From DASUNP01 sp035249305 (GTDB lineage: Bacteria > Acidobacteriota > Blastocatellia > UBA7656), in the NCBI GenBank assembly GCA_035249305.1, contig DATFGQ010000039.1:53012-117011 (forward strand): DNA of 64,000 nucleotides, given 5' to 3'. How positions within the stretch are numbered: the stretch's first letter is position 1; every line of letters begins with the position of its first letter. This document shows positions 50,651-58,929 of this stretch, piece after piece. The translations under genes were made by a program, and so were the position numbers. The notes beneath the pieces were generated by a model. It searched no databases, had not been told where the DNA came from, and saw nothing but the letters and a program-made list of their open reading frames with translations.

Positions 50651-51349
50651 TTATTTCGTGGCCGACAGTTTCTTGTCGAGGTCGCGCGCCATCTGCAAGT
50701 GCTCTCGCAATGTGGGGAGCGTGTTTGTGGCAAAGGCTTTTACGTCCGCGTCAGTTGCGCTCGTAGATTGTTTCTCGAACGACTTGACACCTTTTTCGTG
50801 GCTCTTTACCGCGGCGCGTATGAATTCTTTATCGAATTCATTGCCCGAAAGGCCATTCAGCTTACTCATCAGGGCCGCGTGATCTTTATTCATTGCAGCC
50901 GCGTCCTTAGTCTTCATAGCCGGGTCAGCAGATGACGTCTGCTTCATAGTCGTATCGGCGGGCGCGGCAGCCATGTCATGGCTGATAGTAACGCCCTTCT
51001 GGGAGGCCAGCGCCATAAGCGCGTCATTCGCCTTCGTGTGATCGTCGACGAGGCGCTGGGCGTACTGCTTGACTTCGTCGCTTGCGGCTTTAGTCACTGC
51101 CAGCTTAGCCATCTCGACTTCGTTCATGCCGTTATGGGCCGTATCCGTAATGAATTTCTTTTCTGAGGCGTTGAGCGCGCCGGCCGTTTGCATGGTTTCG
51201 GCTGGCATCGGCTTGTCTGTCTGCGGCTGCGCAGGGCTAGGTTGTTGTGGTTGTGTAGGCTGTTGTGCGCCGACCACCAGGTTGATGCCAAGGATCAGCA
51301 TGGTCAGAAGTGAGACAAAAACTACAGCTTTGAGACTGGTGCGATTCAT
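50651..51349 (-). CDS. DUF4142 domain-containing secreted protein
   Basis: A 232-residue protein with a signal peptide (about 1-29, ending VVGAQQ). A low-complexity Pro/Gln linker (30-50) precedes a ferritin-like four-helix DUF4142 domain: FITDTAHNGMNEVEMAKLAVTKAASDEVKQYAQRLVDDHTKAN, then HEKGVKSFEKQS and LPTLREHLQMARDL. A Met/Lys/Ala-rich insertion (about 125-160) divides the helices. The family is periplasmic and often stress-induced; no activity is proven. The ATG is preceded by GGAGGG. The stop faces the hairpin at 50597. Confidence 0.88.
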   Translation of the reverse strand: MNRTSLKAVVFVSLLTMLILGINLVVGAQQPTQPQQPSPAQPQTDKPMPAETMQTAGALNASEKKFITDTAHNGMNEVEMAKLAVTKAASDEVKQYAQRLVDDHTKANDALMALASQKGVTISHDMAAAPADTTMKQTSSADPAMKTKDAAAMNKDHAALMSKLNGLSGNEFDKEFIRAAVKSHEKGVKSFEKQSTSATDADVKAFATNTLPTLREHLQMARDLDKKLSATK

Positions 51350-51544
51350 GATTTCCCTCCTTAATCGTATGGGCGTCATTGCACTAGAACGGGACGCTAA
51401 TGTACCTGTAAAGAAACGCGGTCCCGACTGAGAAGCCCGTAACCTTTTACAGACCTTAATTTGCCCGATTACCGCGTTTATGCGAGTTCTTAAGCGCGCA
51501 ATATGCGTGCCAGTGCGGAGGGAGGATTAGGGACGAAGGGTTGA

Positions 51545-51562
51545 GATTTGAGATCTCAAATC
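51545..51562. repeat. Heptad palindrome after pepA
   Basis: A perfect 18-base palindrome, GATTTGAGATCTCAAATC, lies only four bases beyond the pepA stop. Its half-sites (GATTTGA) match the hairpin units at 46226. One further TTGAGAT unit precedes it. It is likely a short member of the same heptad family and may end or stabilise the pepA transcript. Confidence 0.65.
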
Positions 51563-51566
51563 CTCT

Positions 51567-53078
51567 TCATCCCTTAGGGGCTGCGTGGTTGCAGACGTAG
51601 TTTATCAGCGTGCGGATGGCGATCCCCGTCGGGCCTTTCGACATGTGGGGCTTACGCTCGTTCTCCCAGGCGGTGCCGGCTATGTCGAGGTGGACCCAGG
51701 GAGTCTCTTCGGCGAACTCGCGCAAGAAGTAGCCGGCCGTGATCGTTCCGGCGTAGCGGCCCGCGGAGTTCTTTATGTCGGCGATGTCGCTCTTGATCAT
51801 CTCGCGGTACTCTTCGTCCATGGGCAGTTGCCAGAACCGCTCGCCCACTTCGCGACCCGCCTGACGAATCTCATCTATGAACCCCTGGTCGTTACCCATT
51901 ATCGCGACGTTTATGGGGCCGAGCGCGATCGAGACCGCGCCGGTCAACGTGGCGAGGTCGATTATCTTCGTAGCGCCGAGCTTGCGGGCGTAAGCGATCG
52001 CGTCGGCCAGGATCAAGCGCCCTTCGGCGTCCGTGTTTATGACTTCGATCGTCTTCCCGCTCATCGCGCGCAACACGTCCCCAGGCTTGTACGCGCGTCC
52101 CGACGGCATGTTCTCCGTCGATGGCATGACGCCGATGACGTTCACCTGCGGCTTGAGCTGCGCTATCGCGCGCATCGCGGCGAGAGTCGCCGCCGCGCCC
52201 GACATGTCATACTTCATCTTCTCCATGCCTTCGGCGGGCTTTATAGAGATTCCGCCGGAATCGAACGTTATCCCTTTGCCGACTATCGCGATGGTCTCGG
52301 CGTCGTTGCCCATCGGCTCGGCCTCTTCCGGCAGGTAACGCAGCACTATGAGCTTTGCCGGCTCGTCCGACCCGCGCGCGACCCCCAGCAGCGCACCCAT
52401 GCCGAGCTCTTTCATCCTGCCTTCGTCTAAAACGTCTATGTCCAGCCCGAAGCGCGTCGCCGTCTCCCGCGCGCGCTCGGCCATCTCCGACGGCGTCAGC
52501 GTCGAGCTGGGCTCGTTTGAAAGCTCGCGGGCGAGGTTGACGGCCTCGCCGATTATCCGCCCGCACTCGACGCCGCGCTCCAGCCCTTTGTCCGACCCAG
52601 GCGCGGCGGCGACCAGAACGAGCTCGTCTATGCGGCGCTCCTCCTTGTGCTCCGTCTTGTACATGTCAGGCTCGAAAAGCCCTATCAAGGCCCCCTCGAC
52701 CGCCGCCTGCGCCGCGCGCTCAAGGTCGAGCTGCGACCGCCGCAGGATGGCCATCGAGCGCGCGCCTTTGCCGCGCAGGAACCGCGCGGCCGTCCCCGAA
52801 ACCTTGCGCACGGTGTCGAAGGAGAACTCTTCGCGCTTGCCCGCGCCCACCAGAAGCAGGCGGCGCGCGCGGATCTCGCCGGGGTTGTGGATGTAGACCA
52901 TGTCGCCCTGCTTGCCTCGCATCTCGTCGGTCCCGAGCAGCCCGCTTACGGCCCCGCCCGCCCGCTCGTCTATCTCTTTGAGCGCGCCTTCGTCGGCCTT
53001 CTCGCCTTCGTAGATAGTCACGACCAGCGCGTCGGCCTCCACTTCGTAGAACTTTCCTGAATCCGCCCTTACTTCCAT
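51567..53078 (-). CDS. pepA: Leucyl aminopeptidase (M17)
   Basis: A 503-residue M17 aminopeptidase. The catalytic C-terminal domain has VGKGITFDSGGISIKP, MKYDMSGAAATLAAM and the signature NTDAEGRLIL, which together supply the metal-binding Lys, Asp and Glu residues. The N-terminal domain (about 1-165) is divergent, as usual. The enzyme removes N-terminal residues, notably leucine, in the cytosol; some members also bind DNA. It follows smpB-strand neighbours head-to-tail, with smpB starting after it in the direction of transcription only by gene order: pepA ends last, and its start lies 16 bases from the smpB stop. A heptad palindrome abuts its stop. Confidence 0.96.
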   Translation of the reverse strand: MEVRADSGKFYEVEADALVVTIYEGEKADEGALKEIDERAGGAVSGLLGTDEMRGKQGDMVYIHNPGEIRARRLLLVGAGKREEFSFDTVRKVSGTAARFLRGKGARSMAILRRSQLDLERAAQAAVEGALIGLFEPDMYKTEHKEERRIDELVLVAAAPGSDKGLERGVECGRIIGEAVNLARELSNEPSSTLTPSEMAERARETATRFGLDIDVLDEGRMKELGMGALLGVARGSDEPAKLIVLRYLPEEAEPMGNDAETIAIVGKGITFDSGGISIKPAEGMEKMKYDMSGAAATLAAMRAIAQLKPQVNVIGVMPSTENMPSGRAYKPGDVLRAMSGKTIEVINTDAEGRLILADAIAYARKLGATKIIDLATLTGAVSIALGPINVAIMGNDQGFIDEIRQAGREVGERFWQLPMDEEYREMIKSDIADIKNSAGRYAGTITAGYFLREFAEETPWVHLDIAGTAWENERKPHMSKGPTGIAIRTLINYVCNHAAPKG

Positions 53079-53094
53079 CTTATCTCCCGTCTAA

Positions 53095-53553
53095 TTATCT
53101 GCTTCTCTCTTTCATCATCGCGCGGGCCTCGCGGTCCGCCTCGCGCTTGCGCTCGGTCTCACGCTTGTCGTAGAGCTTCTTGCCCTTCGCCACGGCCAGC
53201 TCTACTTTTATGCGCCCGTTCTTGAAGTACATCTTCGTAGGCACGAGCGTGAGCCCCTTCTCTTGAGCCTTGCCCGCCAGGCGGTGAATCTCCACCTGAT
53301 GCAGTAGGAGTTTTCGCGTGCGCATGGGCTCGTGGTTTTCGCGGTTGCCGTGGCTGTAAGGGCTGATGTGCGCGTTCAGAAGCCAGGCCTCGCCCTCGCG
53401 GATCAGCCCGTAGCTGTCTTTCAGATTACATCGCCCCTCGCGTATAGATTTTACTTCTGTGCCTGTGAGCGCGATGCCGCACTCATAGGTTTCAAGGATG
53501 TGGTAGTTATGGTAGGCCTCTCGATTCGACGCCACCACTTTTTCACTAGACAT
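53095..53553 (-). CDS. smpB: SsrA-binding protein SmpB
   Basis: A 152-residue protein matching SmpB end to end: NREAYHNYHILETYECGIALTGTEVKSIREG, LKDSYGLI, AHISPYSHGNRENHEP, RTRKLLLH and the basic tail KGKKLYDKRETERKREADREARAMMKE. SmpB carries tmRNA to stalled ribosomes for trans-translation. The start is the ATG giving MSSEKVVASNREA; the much longer open frame upstream overlaps the divergent E1-like gene and is not conserved. pepA begins 16 bases downstream of its stop, so the two form a short operon. The tmRNA gene itself was not seen in this window. Confidence 0.96.
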   Translation of the reverse strand: MSSEKVVASNREAYHNYHILETYECGIALTGTEVKSIREGRCNLKDSYGLIREGEAWLLNAHISPYSHGNRENHEPMRTRKLLLHQVEIHRLAGKAQEKGLTLVPTKMYFKNGRIKVELAVAKGKKLYDKRETERKREADREARAMMKERSR

Positions 53554-53683
53554 AACTGAAAGGACTGTCTGTGACCTCCTACGGCAATCAATATATCCGA
53601 TGCCGCAATCGCCACGCAACGTCGAGTTATCTGTTTTATGGCCGCGCCGCCGGTGGTGTAGAATTGAACGGGGACCACTTGAA

Positions 53684-54718
53684 ATGGAAGCGCCTGAAAG
53701 GTATTCGAGGCAGATTCTTTTTGACGGCATAGGCGAAGCCGGGCAAGAGCGGCTCGCCCGCTCGCGCGCGGTCATCATAGGCTGCGGCGCGCTCGGCGCG
53801 ATTCAAGCCGAGACGCTCGCTCGCGCGGGCGTGGGCAGCCTCGTCTTAGTCGACCGCGACTTCGTGGAAGAGTCGAACCTCCAGCGCCAGATCATGTTCG
53901 AAGAATCGGACGCGCGCGACCGCGTCCCTAAAGCCGTGGCGGCGGCCCGCCGCATCGAGCGCGTCAACTCCGACATCAAAGTTGAAGCGGTCGTCGCCGA
54001 TGTCAATTTCGAAAACGTGGAAGAGATCATCACCCGCGCGGACGTGGTGATCGACGGCACCGATAATTTCGAGACTCGGTTTCTGATCAACGACGCGGCG
54101 GTCAAACACGCGAAGCCGTGGGTCTACGGCGCGGCGGTCGGCTCCTACGGGCTGACGATGACGATCATACCGAACGAGACGCCCTGTTTGCGCTGCGTAC
54201 TTGAGCTGATGCCCGAGCCCGGCACGGGGCCGACCTGCGACACCGCGGGCGTGATAATGCCCATCGTCTCGGTCATAGGCTCGATACAATCCGTCGAAGC
54301 CATAAAGTTGCTGACGAGAAATACAGACAAGCTTCATCGGTCTGTCGTCAGCGTCGACGTATGGGATTTTCAGTTGAGACAGATCCCCATCGAAAACTTT
54401 TCGAGTAATATGGAGGAATGCCGCGCGTGCGGGCTCAAAGACTTCGAGTTCTTAAGAGGGCGGGCGCGGCAGGTGACGACCACGCTTTGCGGTCGCAACG
54501 CCGTGCAGATAGCGAAAGCGGGCGCGGCGAGCATAGATTTTCGCGCGCTCGCCGACCGACTCAAGCCGCTGGGCGAAGTCACGTTCAACGATTTTCTACT
54601 CAGGTTTCGAGTCGACCAGTACGACATCACAGTCTTCCGTGACGCGCGGAGCATAATCCGCGGCACGGCGGACCCGGCGGTCGCGCGCGGCGTCTATGCG
54701 CGCTACATAGGAGCGTAA
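53684..54718 (+). CDS. MoeB/ThiF-family E1-like adenylyltransferase
   Basis: A 344-residue protein with the E1 fold: ERYSRQILFDGIGEAGQERLARS, the ATP loop IIGCGALGA (31-39), LVDRDFVEESNLQRQIMF, and DGTDNFETRFLINDA. The zinc site is CLRC (168-171) and CRAC (247-250), and the conserved Cys185 lies in TCDTAGV. Such enzymes adenylate the C-terminus of a sulfur carrier (MoaD or ThiS) for molybdopterin or thiamine synthesis. The C-terminal 95 residues (TTTLCGRNAVQIA ... LGEVTFNDFLLRF) match the extension of MoeB/ThiF-like proteins lacking a rhodanese domain. No moa or thi gene adjoins, so its partner is unknown. Divergent from smpB. Confidence 0.88.
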   Translation: MEAPERYSRQILFDGIGEAGQERLARSRAVIIGCGALGAIQAETLARAGVGSLVLVDRDFVEESNLQRQIMFEESDARDRVPKAVAAARRIERVNSDIKVEAVVADVNFENVEEIITRADVVIDGTDNFETRFLINDAAVKHAKPWVYGAAVGSYGLTMTIIPNETPCLRCVLELMPEPGTGPTCDTAGVIMPIVSVIGSIQSVEAIKLLTRNTDKLHRSVVSVDVWDFQLRQIPIENFSSNMEECRACGLKDFEFLRGRARQVTTTLCGRNAVQIAKAGAASIDFRALADRLKPLGEVTFNDFLLRFRVDQYDITVFRDARSIIRGTADPAVARGVYARYIGA

Positions 54719-54720
54719 AA

Positions 54721-54941
54721 CAGTCCTGAGTGCTGAGTGCTGAGTAGTGTCAGAAAAGCCCCTGCGGGGCTCTATGTTTGTAGAACAACAGCGTAAATGC
54801 GCCGCAACTCCGTAGGAGTTGTATGTCTGTTATTCAACCCCTACGGGGTTGGGGGACCTGGCTCGCGATTATCTACAAACATCGGGCTCCTACGGAGCCG
54901 GGTAGCTTGCTATCACTCAGCACTAAGCACTCAGGACTCAA
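54721..54941. repeat. Heptad-arm inverted repeat enclosing palindromic block E
   Basis: The left arm (54721-54746) is a series of 7-bp units AGTCCTG-AGTGCTG-AGTGCTG. The right arm (54914-54941) is its complement with small changes (ACTCAGC-ACTAAGC-ACTCAGG). The interior begins TGTCAGAAAAGCCCC and holds CAACTCCGTAGGAGTTG and CAACCCCTACGGGGTTG, then GGCTCCTACGGAGCC. This order is the reverse complement of block D, sharing spacers such as ATGTTTGTAGA and CATACAACTCC. A ribosome site (AGAAGGG) for the next gene follows directly. Confidence 0.8.
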
Positions 54942-54949
54942 GAAGGGCT

Positions 54950-55597
54950 ATGAGAACAGGCGTAGAGATTCTAAAGGCGGCGGCGGGCGAGGCGTTCGAG
55001 CGCGATTTTATGGGCGAGGGCGAGGTCGTAGTGCGGCGCGAAGGGTACAGCCGCGCGCGCCACATGTTCACCGTCAACGGCCGCACCATCGCGCGGCTGC
55101 GCTGGCGCGGGATGAGGCAGGCCGTCTACGAGGCTGAAGGCCTGAGGTTTGACATCAACGTCACGGCGCTGGGCAGGCGCATAGCGATAATATCTGAAGA
55201 CGGGAGCGAGTCGTTCCTCGTCGAGCGATCGCGCGCGAACCCTCACCGCGAAGGTCTGCGCGCGGAGATGGCCGAGGGAGACAACTTCCGCCTGATGCGT
55301 TCGTTCGACAGCCGTTTCCGGTCCGAGACTTCGTTCGTCGTTCACAAAGAGTTCTACGCCTCGACCCTTCTGGTCTGCCGATTCGACAATCGCCGGCGGA
55401 CGCAGACGACGGTCAGGATCGAGGTCAAGCCGGTGATGAAATGGGAGGCGCGGTTCGTCCACAGGCTGATCGCGCTCATCGCGTGCCGCATAATCCTCGA
55501 ACGCCGTCATTCGGGCGCGCGCCCGCTCAGGATCAAGGAGAAACCGCGCCATTTCGCCAGCAGCTACCGCGTGCGAGAGCGGAAACGGGTCTACTGA
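54950..55597 (+). CDS. Hypothetical protein, beta-rich
   Basis: A 215-residue protein with no recognised family. The pattern of alternating hydrophobic and charged strands (HMFTVNGRTIARLRWRG, LRFDINVTALGRRIAIISEDG, FVVHKEFYASTLLVCRFDNRRR) resembles a tubby/LURP-like beta barrel, but this is only an impression. The C-terminus is strongly basic (RRHSGARPLRIKEKPRH). No signal peptide or clear membrane helix is visible; LIALIACRIIL near 180 is weakly hydrophobic. The ATG lies a few bases after AGAAGGG at the edge of repeat E. The longer frame upstream crosses the repeat and is rejected. Confidence 0.65.
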   Translation: MRTGVEILKAAAGEAFERDFMGEGEVVVRREGYSRARHMFTVNGRTIARLRWRGMRQAVYEAEGLRFDINVTALGRRIAIISEDGSESFLVERSRANPHREGLRAEMAEGDNFRLMRSFDSRFRSETSFVVHKEFYASTLLVCRFDNRRRTQTTVRIEVKPVMKWEARFVHRLIALIACRIILERRHSGARPLRIKEKPRHFASSYRVRERKRVY

Positions 55598-55697
55598 TTC
55601 AGATTCCGGTCGCGCGGCGATTCGTGGTAAGCTGTGTAAACCCGAAGCTGTGAAATCATTTTTTTCAGCGGTAATTCAGTTCTTATTGGAGAGATTT

Positions 55698-56249
55698 ATG
55701 TCGCGCACAAAAAAGGTTACAAAGCCGCGCCGTCTGCGCGCCCCCCTGGTGGCCGCAATAGTGCTGGCCGTTTTGGCCGGAGGCTTCGTCATTTCATCAA
55801 CCTCTTGTTCGAAAGGCGGGAAGAATATAACCGTTTCCGCGACACCAGTGCCTACGTCGAGCCTCTCGTCGAGCCTCGAAGACTACCGCGGCAAAGTAGT
55901 GATACTCAACTTCTGGGCGGTCTGGTGCGGCCCCTGCCGCGTCGAGATACCCGACTTCGTTAAGCTCCAGGATAAGTACCGCAGCCAGGGATTTGAGATA
56001 GTCGGCGTCTCGATGGACAAGGTGTGGCCCCGCGGCGGCGGCGAAGCGACGGTCGCGCCTTTCATGAAGGACTATAACATCAACTACACAGTGTTGCTGG
56101 TCAACGACACGGCGGCCCTGAAAGGTTATCAAATCCCGCAGGCAATACCTACTACATACGTGCTGGACCGCGAGGGCCGCATCGTCAAATCTTATCTCGG
56201 CCCGAGGTCGATGGAAGTCTTTGAGCAGGACATAAAGCCGCTCCTTTAA
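55698..56249 (+). CDS. TlpA/ResA-like membrane-anchored thioredoxin
   Basis: A 183-residue protein with one membrane helix (about 16-35, followed by SSTSCSKGG) and an exported thioredoxin-like domain. The redox motif is WCGPC with Cys77 and Cys80 in VVILNFWAVWCGPCR. FEIVGVSMDKVW, IPTTYVLDREGRI and KSYLGPRS complete the TlpA/AhpC-like pattern. It probably reduces disulfides, for example in cytochrome c maturation. The Cys at 37 could be lipidated, but the lipobox is poor. The ATG follows GGAGAG by 5 bases; a start 48 bases upstream is less supported. Confidence 0.9.
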   Translation: MSRTKKVTKPRRLRAPLVAAIVLAVLAGGFVISSTSCSKGGKNITVSATPVPTSSLSSSLEDYRGKVVILNFWAVWCGPCRVEIPDFVKLQDKYRSQGFEIVGVSMDKVWPRGGGEATVAPFMKDYNINYTVLLVNDTAALKGYQIPQAIPTTYVLDREGRIVKSYLGPRSMEVFEQDIKPLL

Positions 56250-56313
56250 CGCGTGGCCGTAAAAGGTAATCTGAGGCCGGGGACTCGTCGCTGCGAGTCT
56301 CAAGGGTGAACTC

Positions 56314-57204
56314 ATGAAATCTATCACCGAGCAGGTCAACCCGAAGACTAAAGATATCGACCGCATGTCGGCTCTCGACATAGTCACGCTCATAAACGAA
56401 GAGGACCGCCAGGTGGCCGAGGCCGTGTCGCTCGTGCTGGAAGACGTAGCCCGCGCCGTCAACCTGATAGTCAAGCGGCTCGACGCGGGCGGCCGCCTGA
56501 TCTACGTCGGCACGGGTACGAGCGGGCGGCTCGGCGTGCTCGACGCTTCCGAGTGCCCGCCGACCTTCGGCGTCCCGCCCGACCTGGTGCGCGGCGTGAT
56601 AGCCGGCGGCATGGATGCTTTGCACACGTCTGTCGAAGCGGCCGAGGACGACCCCGAACAGGCGCGGCGCGACCTGGAGGCGCTCGACCTTTCTCCGCTC
56701 GACGCGGTCGTGGGAATATCGGCCAGCGGTAACACGCCTTACACGGTCGGCGCACTCGCGCACGCGAAGGAGGGCGGGGCGGTGACGATCGCCATCACCT
56801 GCCACCCGGAATCCGAGATGGCGCGCATCGCGGAGGTGAGCATAGCTCCCGAGGTAGGACCCGAAGTCATAGCCGGCTCGTCCAGGATGAAAGCCGGGAC
56901 GGCTCAGAAGATGATCCTCAACATGCTCTCGACCGCCTCGATGATAAGGATGGGGCTCGTCTACAGCAACCTGATGTCGAACCTGAAAGCCACGAACGAC
57001 AAGCTGCGGCGGCGCGCGGTCGCGATACTCTCTGAAGAGGCCGGCATAACTCACGAGCAGGCCGAGTACGCTTTCAAGGCGGCGGGCGAAGACCTCAGAC
57101 TGGCGCTCTTGATCTTCCGCTCCGAGCTGTCGCTGAAAGAGGCCGAGCAGTTGCTCGCGGAGCATAACGGCTCGGTGCGCCGCGCGCTCGACAGTCTCGG
57201 CTGA
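56314..57204 (+). CDS. murQ: N-acetylmuramic acid 6-phosphate etherase MurQ
   Basis: A 296-residue SIS-domain protein with typical MurQ features: TEQVNPKTKDIDRMS at the start, LIYVGTGTSGRLGVLDASECPPTFG, DDPEQARRDL, GISASGNTPYTVGAL, and the C-terminal EQAEYAFKAAGEDLRLALLI segment. The enzyme splits the lactyl ether of MurNAc-6-phosphate to give GlcNAc-6-phosphate, a step in peptidoglycan recycling. nagA follows after 34 bases, matching the next step. A GTG-like weak ribosome context is present; the family start agrees with the chosen ATG. Confidence 0.96.
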   Translation: MKSITEQVNPKTKDIDRMSALDIVTLINEEDRQVAEAVSLVLEDVARAVNLIVKRLDAGGRLIYVGTGTSGRLGVLDASECPPTFGVPPDLVRGVIAGGMDALHTSVEAAEDDPEQARRDLEALDLSPLDAVVGISASGNTPYTVGALAHAKEGGAVTIAITCHPESEMARIAEVSIAPEVGPEVIAGSSRMKAGTAQKMILNMLSTASMIRMGLVYSNLMSNLKATNDKLRRRAVAILSEEAGITHEQAEYAFKAAGEDLRLALLIFRSELSLKEAEQLLAEHNGSVRRALDSLG

Positions 57205-57238
57205 CTCGCCTCTCTACTTCGACGCAGATCAACAGACC

Positions 57239-58435
57239 ATGAACGGACTCTTTTTATCGAACGCTTTGATTGCGCTTGAAGATGGCTTCAAGCCCGGCGG
57301 CGTGTTGATCACGGACGGGCGCATCGCCGAGGTCACGGGCGACTCTGCCGGCGCGGCGAATCGGATCGACCTTGGCGGCGCATACCTGTCGCCGGGCATG
57401 ATAGATATTCACATACACGGATCGGCGGGCGTCGACGTTATGGAGGCCGACGCGGCGGCGCTCGGAAAGCTTTCGGAGTTCTTGATAGCTGAAGGAGTGA
57501 CAGGCTTTTTCGCGACGCTTGTGCCTACGGACGACCGGGGGTACAAAGCCGCGCTCGCCGAGATCGCTTCTTTCATCGAGCGGCAGACTGAAGCCGAGCG
57601 CAACACAGGCCGAACGGCCGGCGCGCGATTGCTCGGAGTTCACTTCGAAGGCCCGTTCGTAAGCCCCGCGCGGTCGGGCGCGCTCGCGCCCGCGCACTTC
57701 CGCCGGTACGATGGCGACCCGAGCTCGATTGAGATCTTCACCGAACAATCCGGCGCGCGTTTGATGACGCTCGCGCCCGAGATAGCGGGCGGCATCGACC
57801 TGATCCGAGATCTGTCCGCGCGCGGCGTGCGCCTGTTCGTAGGCCATACGCAAGCCGACCCCGAAACGCTCGACCGCGCCGCACAGGCGGGCGCGCGACA
57901 CATCACACATTTCCCTAACGCGCTGGACCCGCTTCATCACCGCAAGCCCGGCGCCGTTGCCTGGGGCCTGCTGCGCGAAGGCGTTAGCGTAGATTGCATA
58001 GCCGATTTCCAACACGTCCACCCGCTGATGCTCGAATTGATAGTCAGATCAAAGACCGCAGACCACGTCGCGTTAATCAGCGACGCGATACTGCCGACGG
58101 GTCTGGGCGACGGCGAATTCCGAGTCTGGGGAGAGCGAATTCGCGTGCGCGACGGTAGGACCGCGCTCGCGGCCGGGCCAAGCGAAGGCACGATCGCGGG
58201 CTCCGTGATAACTATGAATCACGCTCTGAAAAACGTAATCGGCCTCGGAGTCGAGATCGATAAGGCCATTCGAATGGCGACGATCGTCCCCGCGCGCGCG
58301 GCCGGTATAGATCGTGAAGTCGGTTCGATAAAGGTCGGGAAACGCGCGGACCTGGTCGTGTTTGATAAAGATTTCAACGTGCGGATGGGGATCGTTGGCG
58401 GGAAGGTTGCCTTCGACAAGCGGGCGGATAATTAA
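57239..58435 (+). CDS. nagA: N-acetylglucosamine-6-phosphate deacetylase NagA
   Basis: A 398-residue amidohydrolase. The motif HIHGSAGVDVMEAD carries the metal-side His pair, GVHFEGPFVSPARSGA the catalytic-loop Glu, RLFVGHTQADP and HFPNALDPLHHRKPG the later His residues, and ALISDAILPTG the catalytic Asp. It deacetylates GlcNAc-6-phosphate to glucosamine-6-phosphate. With murQ directly upstream it completes a two-step route from MurNAc-6-phosphate to glucosamine-6-phosphate. The 3' end overlaps by four bases with the convergent small TPR gene. No nagB or PTS gene is in the window. Confidence 0.95.
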   Translation: MNGLFLSNALIALEDGFKPGGVLITDGRIAEVTGDSAGAANRIDLGGAYLSPGMIDIHIHGSAGVDVMEADAAALGKLSEFLIAEGVTGFFATLVPTDDRGYKAALAEIASFIERQTEAERNTGRTAGARLLGVHFEGPFVSPARSGALAPAHFRRYDGDPSSIEIFTEQSGARLMTLAPEIAGGIDLIRDLSARGVRLFVGHTQADPETLDRAAQAGARHITHFPNALDPLHHRKPGAVAWGLLREGVSVDCIADFQHVHPLMLELIVRSKTADHVALISDAILPTGLGDGEFRVWGERIRVRDGRTALAAGPSEGTIAGSVITMNHALKNVIGLGVEIDKAIRMATIVPARAAGIDREVGSIKVGKRADLVVFDKDFNVRMGIVGGKVAFDKRADN

Positions 58436-58743
58436 TCGAGCGCGTCGAGCGCCTCTTGTATCTCGTTGCGGGTCTTCTCGTCGCCCGACCCCGCCGCGGC
58501 ATCCAGGCCGCGCCGCCAGACGGAGCGAGCGTCTTCGACCTGTTGCAGGTGCATGAGCACGCGGCCGAGGTGATAGTAAGCGGGCACGTAATTCGGATCG
58601 CGCGCGATCACCTCTTGAAACTGAGCCGCCGCTTCGATCCTGCGCTGCTCCTTCTCAAGCTCAAGCCCCAGCGCGTAGCGCGAGAACGAATCGTTCGGGT
58701 CCGCGGCGACGAACTCTTCCAGCATCTCTCTGCGCGTCTTCAT
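58432..58743 (-). CDS. Small TPR protein
   Basis: A 103-residue protein with two tetratricopeptide repeats (DPNDSFSRYALGLELEKEQRRIEAAAQFQEVIARDPNYVPAYYHLGRVL). No signal peptide is present, so it is expected in the cytosol. TPR proteins are adaptors, and no partner can be named. It is convergent with nagA and shares four bases with its end. It lies beyond the terminator at 58766, so it is transcribed separately from the ribosomal-protein operon. Confidence 0.8.
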   Translation of the reverse strand: MKTRREMLEEFVAADPNDSFSRYALGLELEKEQRRIEAAAQFQEVIARDPNYVPAYYHLGRVLMHLQQVEDARSVWRRGLDAAAGSGDEKTRNEIQEALDALD

Positions 58744-58765
58744 GTCCTACCCCTAAGAGCTTTCA

Positions 58766-58810
58766 AAGCGAAAAAGAGCATAGAGGAGAATCTGAAGCCT
58801 CTATGCTCTT
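58766..58810 (-). terminator. Intrinsic terminator of the rpsP-rplS operon
   Basis: On the minus strand a 13-bp stem AAGAGCATAGAGG/CCTCTATGCTCTT with an 11-base loop runs into TTTTTCGC. It lies 12 bases after the stop of the tiny ORF at 58823. It probably ends the rpsP-khpA-rimM-trmD-rplS transcript. Confidence 0.85.
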
Positions 58811-58822
58811 AATTCTAGCAGA

Positions 58823-58921
58823 TCAGTCGCGGTATGGCTTTACGCCGTACCAGTAGAACGCCAAAAGAGTGATGAAGAACGCAAGGATGTAGGCCGCAAC
58901 CAGAAAAGTGCTGATCTTCAC
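58823..58921 (-). CDS. Tiny single-helix membrane protein (32 residues)
   Basis: A 32-residue frame, GTG to TGA, reads MKISTFLVAAYILAFFITLL with the tail AFYWYGVKPYRD. It has one strongly hydrophobic helix (about 5-24) and an aromatic-basic end, the composition of a real small membrane protein. It starts eight bases after the rplS stop, with AGG seven bases before the GTG, and ends 12 bases before the operon terminator, exactly where a last cistron would sit. No family is recognised. Initiation by GTG and the weak ribosome site keep confidence modest. Confidence 0.5.
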   Translation of the reverse strand: MKISTFLVAAYILAFFITLLAFYWYGVKPYRD

Positions 58922-58929
58922 CCTTCGGC

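Noticed and set aside
53554..53778. N-terminal extension of SmpB by 75 residues
   Set aside because: It overlaps the divergent E1-like gene start, has no SmpB similarity and would replace a normal family start.
54797..54949. N-terminal extension of the hypothetical protein at 54950
   Set aside because: It reads through the palindromic/heptad repeat E; the ATG at 54950 has its own ribosome site.
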